Of a DNA stretch of 64,000 nucleotides, positions 11,860 through 21,278 are shown one piece after another. The DNA lies in the NCBI GenBank assembly GCA_902729315.2, contig LR746276.1, positions 1,474,669 through 1,538,668 of the forward strand. The letters run 5' to 3'. Numbering within the stretch: position 1 is the stretch's first letter; every line of letters starts with the position of its first letter. The notes below the pieces were generated by a model. That model saw only the letters and a list, made by a program, of their open reading frames with translations, searched no databases and had not been told where the DNA came from. Made by a program: the position numbers and the translations under genes. Source of the DNA: Spirodela intermedia (lineage: Eukaryota; Streptophyta; Magnoliopsida; Alismatales; Araceae).

Positions 11860-12657
11860 CTATAAAAAGAAGTGATTATATGACTCTTCCCTAGGTAAAC
11901 CATGAAGGATAGGTAAAATACCTAATAATGCATTATTAGTTTTAAAATTGATTCCATTGTTAATGTGGGCATTCACTCTTGTAATAGGATGGTTCTCAAA
12001 GGGGATAGAATAATCTCTCATGGATCTTCTCACCATCTGATTAGGAAATTGATCCACTTGGGCAGGCTATTGAAAATTCTTGTTAACAGAATTAATAGAA
12101 GATGAATGGTTATCCCTAAGAGTTTAAGTAATATCCTCAAAAGATGAGTCCAAATTTACCAATCTAGGGTTTTGAGACCATGTGGCAACTATCAAATATC
12201 ATAAAAATATTAGGAAATTAGACTTCATGCAAATCTATAGATCGCAAGTGTCACTAGATTTTTAAATGTCTCTCTTCTTTTTCTTTCCACAATAAAATCT
12301 AATTTTCTCAGTTTAATTATATAGAAAATGCCTTTTTCAGTCCAAAATGTTTTGAAAATTGATCCAATGTCAGAAAATTCTGAAAATATTATATGAAATC
12401 CAAAAACACATGAAAAAACACTAAAAAAAATTGCAAATTTTTAGAAAAATGTCAAATTGAAAAATAATCTAGTATCCTTCAAATTAAGAAATAATAAGAA
12501 ATGACACTTGATTATCAATATGAAGCTTGACTTCTCTTTTCTTCTTCTAGCACCTACTTGAATGTCCTAAAAATCTAGCTTAAGAAAAACTCAAAAACAC
12601 TCACCATAGTCAGAAATCACACAATCAAAATACTTTCTCCCCAGCAATAGTACTATT
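11860..12657 (-). mobile_element. Ty3/gypsy-like gag leader remnant
   Basis: On the minus strand an open stretch at 11860-12057 contains RRSMRDYSIP, then LLGILPILHGLPREESYNHF. This resembles the start of plant Ty3/gypsy gag (a 'LLPxFHGLxGEDPHxHL' pattern). About 600 bp upstream (12640-12657) the minus strand reads tagtactattgctggggag, like the primer-binding region 'TGGCGCCGTTGCCGGGGA' found just inside the 5' LTR of many such elements. The rest of the element is missing or cut by the neighbouring copia LTR. Confidence 0.6.
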
Positions 12658-12950
12658 TGATAACTCTAAACTTAGGATGTAGTAAGCCATAAGTGGGGTT
12701 ATCTAAAACTATCTATATTTCCACTATCTTAATTAATCTAATGAGTAAAGAGGGTAAGATAGGGGTTGAACATGACAAACTAAATTTAGAGGTTAGATAT
12801 GTTGTCGTGATGCAATCAAGTTCATACAAATAATAATTTATAAAGCCTTACTCTTCTGTTTAAGATAAGTTAGGGTCAATCCTCAAGGAGTATAGGTAAT
12901 GAGAGTAAGAATTTTACTTATTTTATTTCTTATGTATATATAAAATAGGT
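12658..12950 (-). repeat. Presumed LTR of gypsy-like remnant
   Basis: It begins (plus strand) with tgataactcta, directly abutting the PBS-like sequence, which fits the CA end of a minus-strand 5' LTR. Its part 12775-12930 matches 1980-2130, so the sequence is dispersed. The outer end is not defined. Confidence 0.5.
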
Positions 12951-13137
12951 AAAAATAGGTCGGCCCACATATGAAACTGGGCCGGGCCCAAACTCTAAAT
13001 GATAGTCAGCCTCTTAAATGAGATGTCAACCAGTAATGGGAATTCCAATTTTTCTAAGATGATAAAATAATAATATAAATATTAATTCATTGATTCAAGA
13101 AAAGTATACGAATCCGCAAGAAATATAAACGTGACAG

Positions 13138-13174
<37 letters not shown>

Positions 13175-14763
13175 CTCTCAGCTACAGAGAGCTCCGGGCT
13201 CCATAACGGGCCCAGTACGAAACTTTTTATGGGCTTTAAACCAGACTCTATATAAGAGGCTCAAGTTTAAATTGTAACATGAAAACACGTCCACTTGAAC
13301 ACCAAAACCTTCAGCCTTGGGCTTCAAACATTCTGCTGCCGTTGTTCCCGTAGGTGGCCCAATGTTCCCTATGTTCACCCGAGTTTCCATGATCTAGAGA
13401 AATTAAAATCAGACTGACCAAGTCTGCATCTGATTTCCACTCTGGGTCAATCAGGATTGGTCTAAATTATTCAAAAGTGGGTAAGTGAGGGTTTTTTAAA
13501 AAATAAATATGGTAAATGATCCACGTAAAAATCATTCATAATGCTGCCCTGGTTTTAATGTTTTCAGTTACCTCTAGAAACATAAAACAGTGTGCCATTT
13601 ATTATACAGTCATAGTTTCAGCATATTGATTTATATATTCATATTCCTTTTATAAATCAATATGCTGAAATTAAAAATTATCTTCCTTTTCTGCGTTTGA
13701 AATATGTGGGTCTGCTTTCAATCTGATCCTGCAGAGGTTCAGAGATGTTTGTCTCACAGTGAGGTTGGGTTATGATAATTCAGAGCATTCGAGGTAAAGG
13801 TTATGTACCTGCACTTTCTTGTTATGATCCATTCGGGGATTTTTATTGAAACTTTAATGTCCTGGTTGTAATGTAGCCAAATTTAGTGAAAATGGAAAAA
13901 TGGAGGACCATCCAACCTTGTGTGGTCTGTAATGGTAGCTGAAGAGTCAATGGCCACGAATGGCGTTGAAGAGGTCTCCCCCTTCCTCCCCCTCTCCCTC
14001 TCTCTCCCTCCCTTCCCCCCACTCTCTGACACAGATGAATTATTATATTCCCTCATAATCTTCATGGTTATCATGGATTATTTCCTCTTGGTACAACAAA
14101 TTGTGTTCATCTAGCAATGCTTCCAGAGGGGGAATGGCCAAAACGGTGAGCTGCTAATTTTAGCTTCTTACTTAGTGTCATCCAATTTATTCTCAATCTA
14201 CTCTCATCTTGAACCATCACACACACTCACTCGCACATTCATATATGTTTCTAATATTAGCATCCTACTGGGTCATCATCTGATTTATTAAACATGATTT
14301 TTCACCTCAACCATGTGCACACTCACATATATTAGTTATTTTACGTTCCTACTTAGGCATCCAATTTATTTGACATGCTCTTTCATCTTAAACAATGTGC
14401 AAAAAAAAAATTCCTGCCTGGTCATCCATATATGTTTTTATATGCCTAGCAATATTTCGGGAATTTTAACCTTCCACTGGGTGATCCAATTTACGAACAC
14501 TCATCTGTAACCATATATTCATATGAACATTGCTGATTTTATCTTCCAATTTATTTTCAATAATTGATCGCAGGTGCACGACGTGTGGTGGAAGTGGCCT
14601 CGGATATTGTAGCCGCTGCCTTATCACGAGGTTCCACTTCATTAAGGTTCTCTCTAACTCACCGAGTGCCTAACGTAATTTCAGAGCATAATATTTTCAA
14701 CCATGAGATTATTCCAACGATACTCCTATATTTTGGGTTGTTTAAGATTACATCACCCATAAC

Positions 14764-14804
<41 letters not shown>

Positions 14805-15135
14805 ACGGTTGCGGGGCTGTCTTCCCTCGTCATCTGGAGCGCCAACTTCTAGCGAAACTAATGAGTCAACGGGAATGCTATCATGAACTGGCTATGACTA
14901 AATGTCACAGGGTCAACTCCTGCCAGTTGGGCCTGTATCCGGTTCTGCGCATATAGTTTCCAATCCTGGAACTAACCGGGCTAGAGCTGTCCCGCAGAGA
15001 GAGACAGACAGAGACAGAGACACAGAGGGAACGGGATGTTGGTGGTTGGTGATATTTATGAAAAATAAACCGAGGAAGAAGACCTAGAATAAAATGCAGG
15101 GTGTTATTGGCGCGGATGCGGCAATGTTTTTTCTC
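12951..15135. other. Intergenic DNA between TE and GDSL gene
   Basis: No gene recognised. It contains (CT)n tracts at about 13139-13171 and 14767-14801 and a perfect 20-bp inverted repeat at 13616-13670. The stretch 12957-13155 resembles 30600-30830 (both carry a 'gggcccaaac/gggcccaggc' phrase and 'gacaggtcctctctct'). A 70-codon minus frame at 13178-13390 has no recognisable domain. Confidence 0.5.
13616..13670. repeat. Perfect 20-bp inverted repeat (hairpin)
   Basis: Arms tttcagcatattgatttata (13616-13635) and its exact reverse complement (13651-13670) are separated by 15 AT-rich bases. RNA copied from either strand could fold into a 20-bp stem. It may be a tiny foldback element; nothing shows that it is a miRNA gene. 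Confidence 0.9.
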
Positions 15136-16787
15136 TCACTGGAGTTCTCGCTGGTAGCGACGGAGGAGGAGGTCGCTTAGGACCTCGTAGGCCCGTTCGG
15201 TGGGATGGAAGCTGTCCCAGAAGACGTACTTTGAGTCGTCCCCGCAGGTGATCGGGGTAAGAGGGTTGCACAGCAGAGTGACCTCGATCGTCCCAGTCCC
15301 GCAGCACCCCTTAGTCGACTCCACAAACCCTGCAATCTCGGGGTCAGAGAGAGAGAGAGAGTACAACGCAATCCCTAATCAGGTTGTGAGAGGGAGGAGT
15401 TACCGTAGCTGGAGGGTCGTTCGATCATATCAAGCAAGGAAGTATAGATGTCGAGGATGACGACTTTCCGGCCAGGATACTTCTCTGAGAGACTGCGCAT
15501 CACCTCGGCCATCTTGGAGTTGAACAGCATCGCGGCCTGGTTCCGTATTGGATCGCAGGCCCTCGCGATCCCCCCTCCTAGGGTCCTCTGAGACGGAAGG
15601 CACCCTAGCGGAGGGAGGCTCACGAAACCGATCCGCCGCGCCCCCAGGTTTATCAACTCCTGAACTCGGCCGCAACAAGGAGTTCAATTCAAGGTTGGTT
15701 TTATCTCAGGTTTGAGAAGAGTCGAGGAGGGATCCGTGCTGTTCTAACCTCGACGAAGGCAGAGGCATAGCTCGCGATCATGTTTACGTAGGAAGGGATA
15801 TCGAAGAGGGATCGCCGGAAGGGGGTCGAGAAGTAGGTGTTGGCGATATCATCGTTCCCAGCGGCGATGGCGTAGATGGCTTCCGCGAGGATGGCGTCGC
15901 CCTTCTCCGCTCCAGCGATGTCCCTCACCTGGCTCGCGTACTTCTTGAACAGCTCCAGCTGGTCCGGCATGGACAGGACCGACTGCGAAAAGAGAGAGTA
16001 AGAGAGAAAGTGATAGAGAGAGAGGAGCGGGATGAAGGATAGAAACGTTGGTCGGCTAGTAGGGAGAAGGCCTCGCACGTACCACCAGTTTGGAAGTGAG
16101 GGGATCAAAGCCGGTCCCGCCGGAGGCGAAGCTGACGCCGGTGAGGATGTCTTCTGGAGTGAGATCGCTGCCCAAGTAGGGTGGCAAGTACTCCTTGATG
16201 CCCATCTTGGCAGCTGCCGGTGTGCTAGGGTTAGCGATTCCTTGGTTAATGAAGAAAGAAAGAAAGGGAGGAAAGAAAAAGGCAGGCATATACATATGTA
16301 CGGGTGTAAATGGCAGACAAATAAATGACGTTTTTCGCTTATAATTATTGGACAAGAAATGGAATTTCTTGAGTAATATCGCATCTCAAAAACCATTTTA
16401 GGGAGAGAGAGAGAGAGAGAGGAGCCTAACTTCAGCTTTAAGCTAAGGTATGCAGTACAAGTTGGACTTTTAACAGCAGTCCATATTACGTGAAGAACAT
16501 GATTTTCAGGGGTATAAGATACCTAGGAAATCCGTGGGTATCTTCCCATTGCAAAACCTTCCAGTAGGCGTACTCCCGACGAAGTCCTGGCCGTATGGAG
16601 GAAAGTTGCACTTGACGACAGTCGTCAGCACATTGTTATTCCCAGGATCCACTATCGAATCCCCGAAAGCTATGAGCGCCGGCGCCAGAGGGGTGGAAGT
16701 CCGGTTCTCCAGCGAGCTCACGGTGAGAAAGAGCCGAGCCATGAAGATGACAGACAATGCAGCCGTCGCCCCGGAGTACCTCTCCAT
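15136..16787 (-). CDS. GDSL esterase/lipase, EXL-like, five exons
   Basis: Exons (minus): 16787-16523, 16213-16083, 15982-15749, 15659-15404, 15329-15136, all with GT-AG introns and matching phases, giving 359 residues, the usual family length. A hydrophobic N-terminus (residues 8-23) suggests a secreted protein. The SGNH/GDSL signature is complete: [11 protein letters not shown] with Ser44, the [10 protein letters not shown] block, Asn175 in AGNDDI, and Asp334/His337 in [12 protein letters not shown]. These enzymes hydrolyse ester bonds of lipids or acylated compounds, often in the cell wall, surface or pollen coat; the substrate here is unknown. Block spacing is closest to the EXL-type subgroup. 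The ATG at 16787 is the first in frame before the signal peptide, and a GA-rich leader lies directly upstream. No breaks were seen. Confidence 0.93.
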
Positions 16788-16789
16788 TG

Positions 16790-16793
<4 letters not shown>

Positions 16794-16843
<50 letters not shown>
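16794..16843 (-). promoter_or_regulatory. (GA)n leader of GDSL gene
   Basis: About 25 GA units on the coding strand, ending 6 bp before the start codon and about 40 bp below a TATAAAG (minus, 16881-16887). It is thus likely within the 5' UTR. GA runs at plant 5' ends can bind BBR/BPC proteins; that role is inferred, not shown. Confidence 0.6.
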
Positions 16844-16848
<5 letters not shown>

Positions 16849-16880
16849 ATCGTTCTTGATAAGCTGATCACTCCTCTTCT

Positions 16881-16887
16881 CTTTATA
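16881..16887 (-). promoter_or_regulatory. Putative TATA box of GDSL gene
   Basis: TATAAAG on the minus strand, about 95 bp upstream of the GDSL ATG, which leaves room for a leader containing the (GA)n tract. Confidence 0.55.
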
Positions 16888-16959
16888 CTGGAGGCGACCA
16901 GAGCATCTAACATGGAGGCCATTTATATGGAAGTAGGAAGGTGAATGTGTGAACAAAAG

Positions 16960-17923
16960 GGCTGGTAGGTTTGATTAGGTTTCGGTGGGATGTTGTGCAG
17001 GGCAAAGAAACCCACACAGCGCTAGGGAAAGCTGGCGTTGGCTTCTCACGACGATGAAGTTGCTAGCGCTTCTCTCGCGTTTTAGGGCGTTATTCCCCTC
17101 CACGAAGAAGTCAACTGACAGCTCGCAGGCTGTTCATTGGAGCAACATGCATATGGGAAGTGGTCAACGGGTCAGGCTGTCGTCGCCCGGTCTGGCCCAG
17201 CAAGGATAATGGCATATGGAGGCCATCTCCTCTTAGTTAGCGTACCAAACAAATAGGGTTTCACGTTATCGACACTATAAACCCTCGCTAACTACCAACC
17301 TGAGATTTCTTCGGAAAATTGAACTCTTTTTAATAGAAAAAAACTTGGACAAAGAGATAGACAAGTCGAGGGCCTTTTAGGAATCTGTCATCCGTTGACT
17401 AAAATCATTCGACCCATAATTCGGATTTTGAGTTATCATCACAACCTGAAATACGTGGAGGAGGGGGGCCACCGTCAGGTCGCGGGGGGCTCTGCCATCT
17501 CTGATCCTCTCTTAAGGGATTGGTTAATGAATTTCCGAAGAACGGCCTAACGAAGCCCATTTATTATCGATATGATTTGGGTAAATAAAACCAATGCATA
17601 TCGGCCGATATGTGGAAATTTCTCTCAAGGGACAACGATAATCGCCGGCGACTGCTTGCTTACCACGTGTGCCATTAATCTCAGCTTCAGCCGTGAATGT
17701 GGGAGTTGGTATGGAAGATTTAAGATCAAGTCGTCAGGTCGCTACAGCTTGAAAAGCCGGCTCTACCTCGCCGGTGACGTGTGATTAGCCTACCCACTTG
17801 ACTTTCCGCGACTGATTTGACGGCTTCATTTATTCTAGGTATCATAACAGACTAGCCAGAATCTTCTGGACATCTCACTAGCATGCAGGTATACGATATT
17901 AAGTATGTTTGAACCCCCCCCCT

Positions 17924-17959
<36 letters not shown>

Positions 17960-19136
17960 GTGCAACTTCTTGAGATATGATCCTGAGATATTAATAAAGA
18001 AATTACCTGAATTGTTAGACAATGGTGTGTGACAATATGTCAGATAGTTTGTGTAACACACATAATAAGCAGATAACCTTCCCTGACATTAATGTTTCAT
18101 TTCCCTTGATCCAGTTTTACAGATATATATATATATATATATGTCTAAAGAACTCGTCTTTGATCATCTTCCCCATTGCGATAAAAGAGGTTAAAAGGGT
18201 TATCAAATTTCCTGCGAATAGCTTTGACTTTCGCTTTAAAAATGCCGACGTTTCTTTTTAAAAATTCTTGAGGGAAAATGTCGACATAGTTGTAGTCTAC
18301 AACTAAAAAATGGAATTATTTTAATACCCTTCTTAAGAATGTGCGCCGGAGATCAGGCTTTGGACAATCCCAATCATTAACAAGATAAGGAAGACCATCA
18401 CGTGAACAGCTCAAGATCCGCTGATCCTGTCCAAACATTCATTCGATTTAATGTGCTCTCTCATCTCTAGACTGGCCAAAGTGAAGTCTTTATGCCCAGT
18501 GTCCTATCGTTCACGGGAATTATGCAGATGGCCCCCCACTGGTCAAGAAACTCAGTAACTGCGAGTTCTTGAGTAGGTCGGTCAACGGTGGTCCCCTTTT
18601 CTTAGGGCTTCTTCATTCTTTATATTAGAATCGGAGTCAAGTTGGGGAAGACAACCGGTCGTTATGGGCTTTTGACTGGTTCCAGTCTAGAAGAAGCTTG
18701 GAGTACCGTCGGTGACGGGGATCACAAAGAAGGCTTTCCTTGGATCAATAGATTCCGACAATTGTCAACGCTTGACAAGGGCGATCAATGGCCAAGAACC
18801 TGCCTTAGGGTTACATCCTTCCTGATTTTAGCCCCAGAATCTTTAAAAAGAAAAACTGTCGCAGATGATCAATACTTGAGAGAGAGAGAACTCAGATCAC
18901 CGACAGTTCTTCTCGCTGCCATTGAACTTGGAGCAGGATGTTTTGGCATCATATTCGCGCAGCCATTGGAATTTCATGAAGTTATAGCGATCATAAGATA
19001 AGAATGGGTGTCCGGAAGAAAACCATTTGATTCGATTAGCAGACGAAATCTACAATAAAAGTAATCCATCGACGGATAGTACAGACGGAATCAATAGACG
19101 ATCCACATCGGCATCTCCACAAAACTAGGCGGTACC
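16960..19136. other. Intergenic DNA, GDSL to PPR
   Basis: Mixed-composition DNA with a CT tract (17925-17950) and a TA tract (18124-18141). Several short open frames were inspected (16985-17209, 17572-17784, 18642-19001 on +) and none shows a family motif. The region includes the GDSL promoter side and the PPR 3' flank. Confidence 0.5.
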
Positions 19137-20951
19137 TCACCAGTAGTCCCCGCAGGAGCAGGACCCGCGCCGGAAGTGATGGAACCGGGCCCGGTCCCTG
19201 ACGATCACCGTCCGGCCGAAAGCTTCCGACGCCAGCTTCATCACCGAATGGCAGTCCTCGCAGATCCTGAGGTTCTTGATGATGCGGACCGTCGTCCCCG
19301 GCCTGGTTTTGAGCAGTCCGAAGGCCAGCGCCAGCTTCTCGCTGTGCTGGGCGAGGCACTGCTCCTTGTCCTCCTCGTCCATGTCGAAGGAGACGGCACC
19401 AGCCACATGCCTCGGCTCTTGTGCGCTCCTGAGCCTGGAGATTTCATCCAGCATCGCGTAGATTTGATTCATCTCGGGGTGGGAAGGATCCCCGGAGGTG
19501 AACTCGTGGACGATCCCTCCCACTTCGACGGAGCTCGACCCGGGGGGCTTCTGAATCCTCCTCTCCTTCATCGTCTCCCTCGTTTCCTCGACCTTGTCCC
19601 ATCTGCCAACGGAGGCGTACGCATTCGATAAGAACACTAGTGCTCCGGCGTTCTGGGGGTCCAACTGGAGCATCTCCTTGGCCGCCATCTCCCCCATCTC
19701 GAGGTTCCTGTGAGCTCGGCAGGCGATCAGGAGGGCCCCCCAGAGGACCACGTCCAGGTCCATAGGGATCCCCTTGATCAGCTCCAGCGCCTTCTCTAGC
19801 CTCCCCGCCCGGCCCAGGAGGTCGACGGCGCAGCCGTAGTGCTCGATCGTCGGCGAGACGCCATGAATGGTCTTCATCTCCTCCAGAATCCGCAGCCCCT
19901 CTCGGACCAGTCCTGCGTGACTGCACGCAGAGAGGACCCCGGTGAAGGTCACCGAGTCTGGGGTGACTCCCATCGTCTTCATCTCCGTGAAGAGGAGGAG
20001 AGCTTCTCTTGCGTGCCCGTGAATGGCAAGGCCACCGATCATCACGCTCCAGGTCCGCACGTCCTTGTGAGGCATTTCGTCGAACATAGAGAAGGCAGCT
20101 TCGATTTCCCCGCACTTGGCGTACATGTTGATCAGAGCGGTGCCTAGATTGACAGTCAGCCTCATCTGGTTCTTCCCGATGTAGGAATGGATCCACCTCC
20201 CCAGGTCCAAGGCCCCGAGATGGGCACACGCCGATACCACGCTAAGCGTGGTTATCTCGTCCCCTCTGATACGATCAGAGTCGTCTTGCATCCTCCTGAA
20301 AACCTGTACAGCTTCAGAGAACCTGCAGGATTGTGCATACCCTCTGATGAGCGCGTTCCACAGAGCGACGTCTCTCCTCCGGCATCTGTCGAAGAGATGG
20401 CGGGCGGTGTCTATCGAGCCAGAATTTGCATAGAAATTGACAAGCGCCGTCTGTATGTAGGGGTCGAAGTCCTCAAAACCACGTCGGAGCAGCGTGCCGT
20501 GGACGGCCAGCCCGAGCCCTGGTGTTGCTGCTGCGTCCACGAGGTTGGCGCAAGCAGTGAGGACGAAGGGGAAGGTGTAGTTGTTCGGGGAGTAGCCCTC
20601 GGCCAGCATCTTGTTGTAGAGGGCGACGGCGTCCGCCGGGGAGGACCCGTGGGCGAGACCCCTGATCATGGAGTTCCATATGAAGGTGTTGAGGGGGGGT
20701 TTGATGGAGGAGAAGATGGCGCGGGCGTAGCCGAGGTTGGACGGGCCGAAGGCGACGACGTCGGCCAGCAGCTTGCCCGCCGTTAGGGTGTCGCCTACGC
20801 CGCCATCTCGGATCAATCTCGCGTGGGTCTGTTTCAGCTTCTTCATGCAAAGAGGAGGAAGAGGATGAGGAGGCGACGAAGCTGAGGGAGGGAGGGAAGA
20901 GTAGGGATTCGAATTCAGGCGCGAGGTGCTTCTCAGTAGGCGTATTCTCAT
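19137..20951 (-). CDS. DYW-type pentatricopeptide repeat protein
   Basis: A single open frame of 604 residues, intronless as usual for PLS-class PPR genes. A short Ser/Pro/Leu-rich N-terminus (1-35) could be an organelle targeting peptide. Then come tandem 31-36-residue PPR motifs (for example FIWNSMIRGLAHG, ALWNALIRGYAQS, TALINMYAKCGEI, RTWSVMIGGLAIHG), the E/E+ region (about 430-510), and a complete DYW domain with HSEKLALAFGL (HxE), CEDCH (CxxC) and the terminal GSCSCGDYW. Such proteins act in C-to-U RNA editing in mitochondria or plastids, the PPR tract choosing the RNA site. The target cannot be read here. A second in-frame Met at residue 36 (MKKLKQ) is an alternative start. Its 5' flank is the 3' LTR of a copia element. 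Confidence 0.95.
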   Translation of the reverse strand: MRIRLLRSTSRLNSNPYSSLPPSASSPPHPLPPLCMKKLKQTHARLIRDGGVGDTLTAGKLLADVVAFGPSNLGYARAIFSSIKPPLNTFIWNSMIRGLAHGSSPADAVALYNKMLAEGYSPNNYTFPFVLTACANLVDAAATPGLGLAVHGTLLRRGFEDFDPYIQTALVNFYANSGSIDTARHLFDRCRRRDVALWNALIRGYAQSCRFSEAVQVFRRMQDDSDRIRGDEITTLSVVSACAHLGALDLGRWIHSYIGKNQMRLTVNLGTALINMYAKCGEIEAAFSMFDEMPHKDVRTWSVMIGGLAIHGHAREALLLFTEMKTMGVTPDSVTFTGVLSACSHAGLVREGLRILEEMKTIHGVSPTIEHYGCAVDLLGRAGRLEKALELIKGIPMDLDVVLWGALLIACRAHRNLEMGEMAAKEMLQLDPQNAGALVFLSNAYASVGRWDKVEETRETMKERRIQKPPGSSSVEVGGIVHEFTSGDPSHPEMNQIYAMLDEISRLRSAQEPRHVAGAVSFDMDEEDKEQCLAQHSEKLALAFGLLKTRPGTTVRIIKNLRICEDCHSVMKLASEAFGRTVIVRDRARFHHFRRGSCSCGDYW

Positions 20952-20987
20952 CTCCTGGCACCGTCAAAGCCAAGTCTTCCTTCATTG

Positions 20988-21278
20988 TTGTAGTATGAAT
21001 TGAAAAACGAGAGGAAATATGCCCAGATTTGAGAGAGAAAATGGGCTGGAATAGAGACCGAGGAGGAGCTCCTCGATCAGAAAAAAGGACTAAAAAATAA
21101 ATGTTCCCTTCTGGTTTAAACAAAGTAGAGTAGTGTATTTATATGGGGGAGAAGGGAATGCAGTGGCCATGCCCACTTAAACCACATTATGACAAGTGTG
21201 ACTCAATGGGATTCCACATGCCTAACTCATACCCTAGGTCGTAGAATTGTCAACTGTTAGTGCAATATTATTATCAAC
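20988..21278 (-). mobile_element. 3' LTR of copia element / PPR promoter
   Basis: About 290 bp. From 21013 to about 21205 it aligns with 30178-30365, sharing for example agagaaaatgggct (21034-21047; 30199-30212) and attatgacaagtgt (21186-21199; 30347-30360). On the minus strand it is preceded by a purine-rich caatagggagcg (21280-21291) at the usual polypurine position and begins ttgataataatattgc. It ends near 20988, only about 37 bp before the PPR ATG at 20951. Both copies keep an A/T TATA-like box at the matching place (21136-21144 here). The PPR core promoter and most of its leader therefore appear to come from the LTR. The ends are estimated. Confidence 0.75.
21136..21144 (-). promoter_or_regulatory. 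LTR TATA box, likely used by PPR gene
   Basis: On the minus strand ATATAAATA, inside the copia LTR and about 185 bp above the PPR ATG; the other LTR has a similar AATATAAAA at the equivalent place. It is the only good TATA motif I saw in the PPR 5' flank. Confidence 0.55.

Noticed and set aside
13178-13390. 70-codon minus-strand frame beginning METRVNIGN
   Set aside because: Considered as a small gene or first exon, but I could not find a matching domain or a convincing downstream exon.
18642-19001. 119-codon plus-strand frame downstream of the PPR gene
   Set aside because: No motif, no family resemblance and no promoter or splice context; its composition matches the surrounding non-coding DNA.
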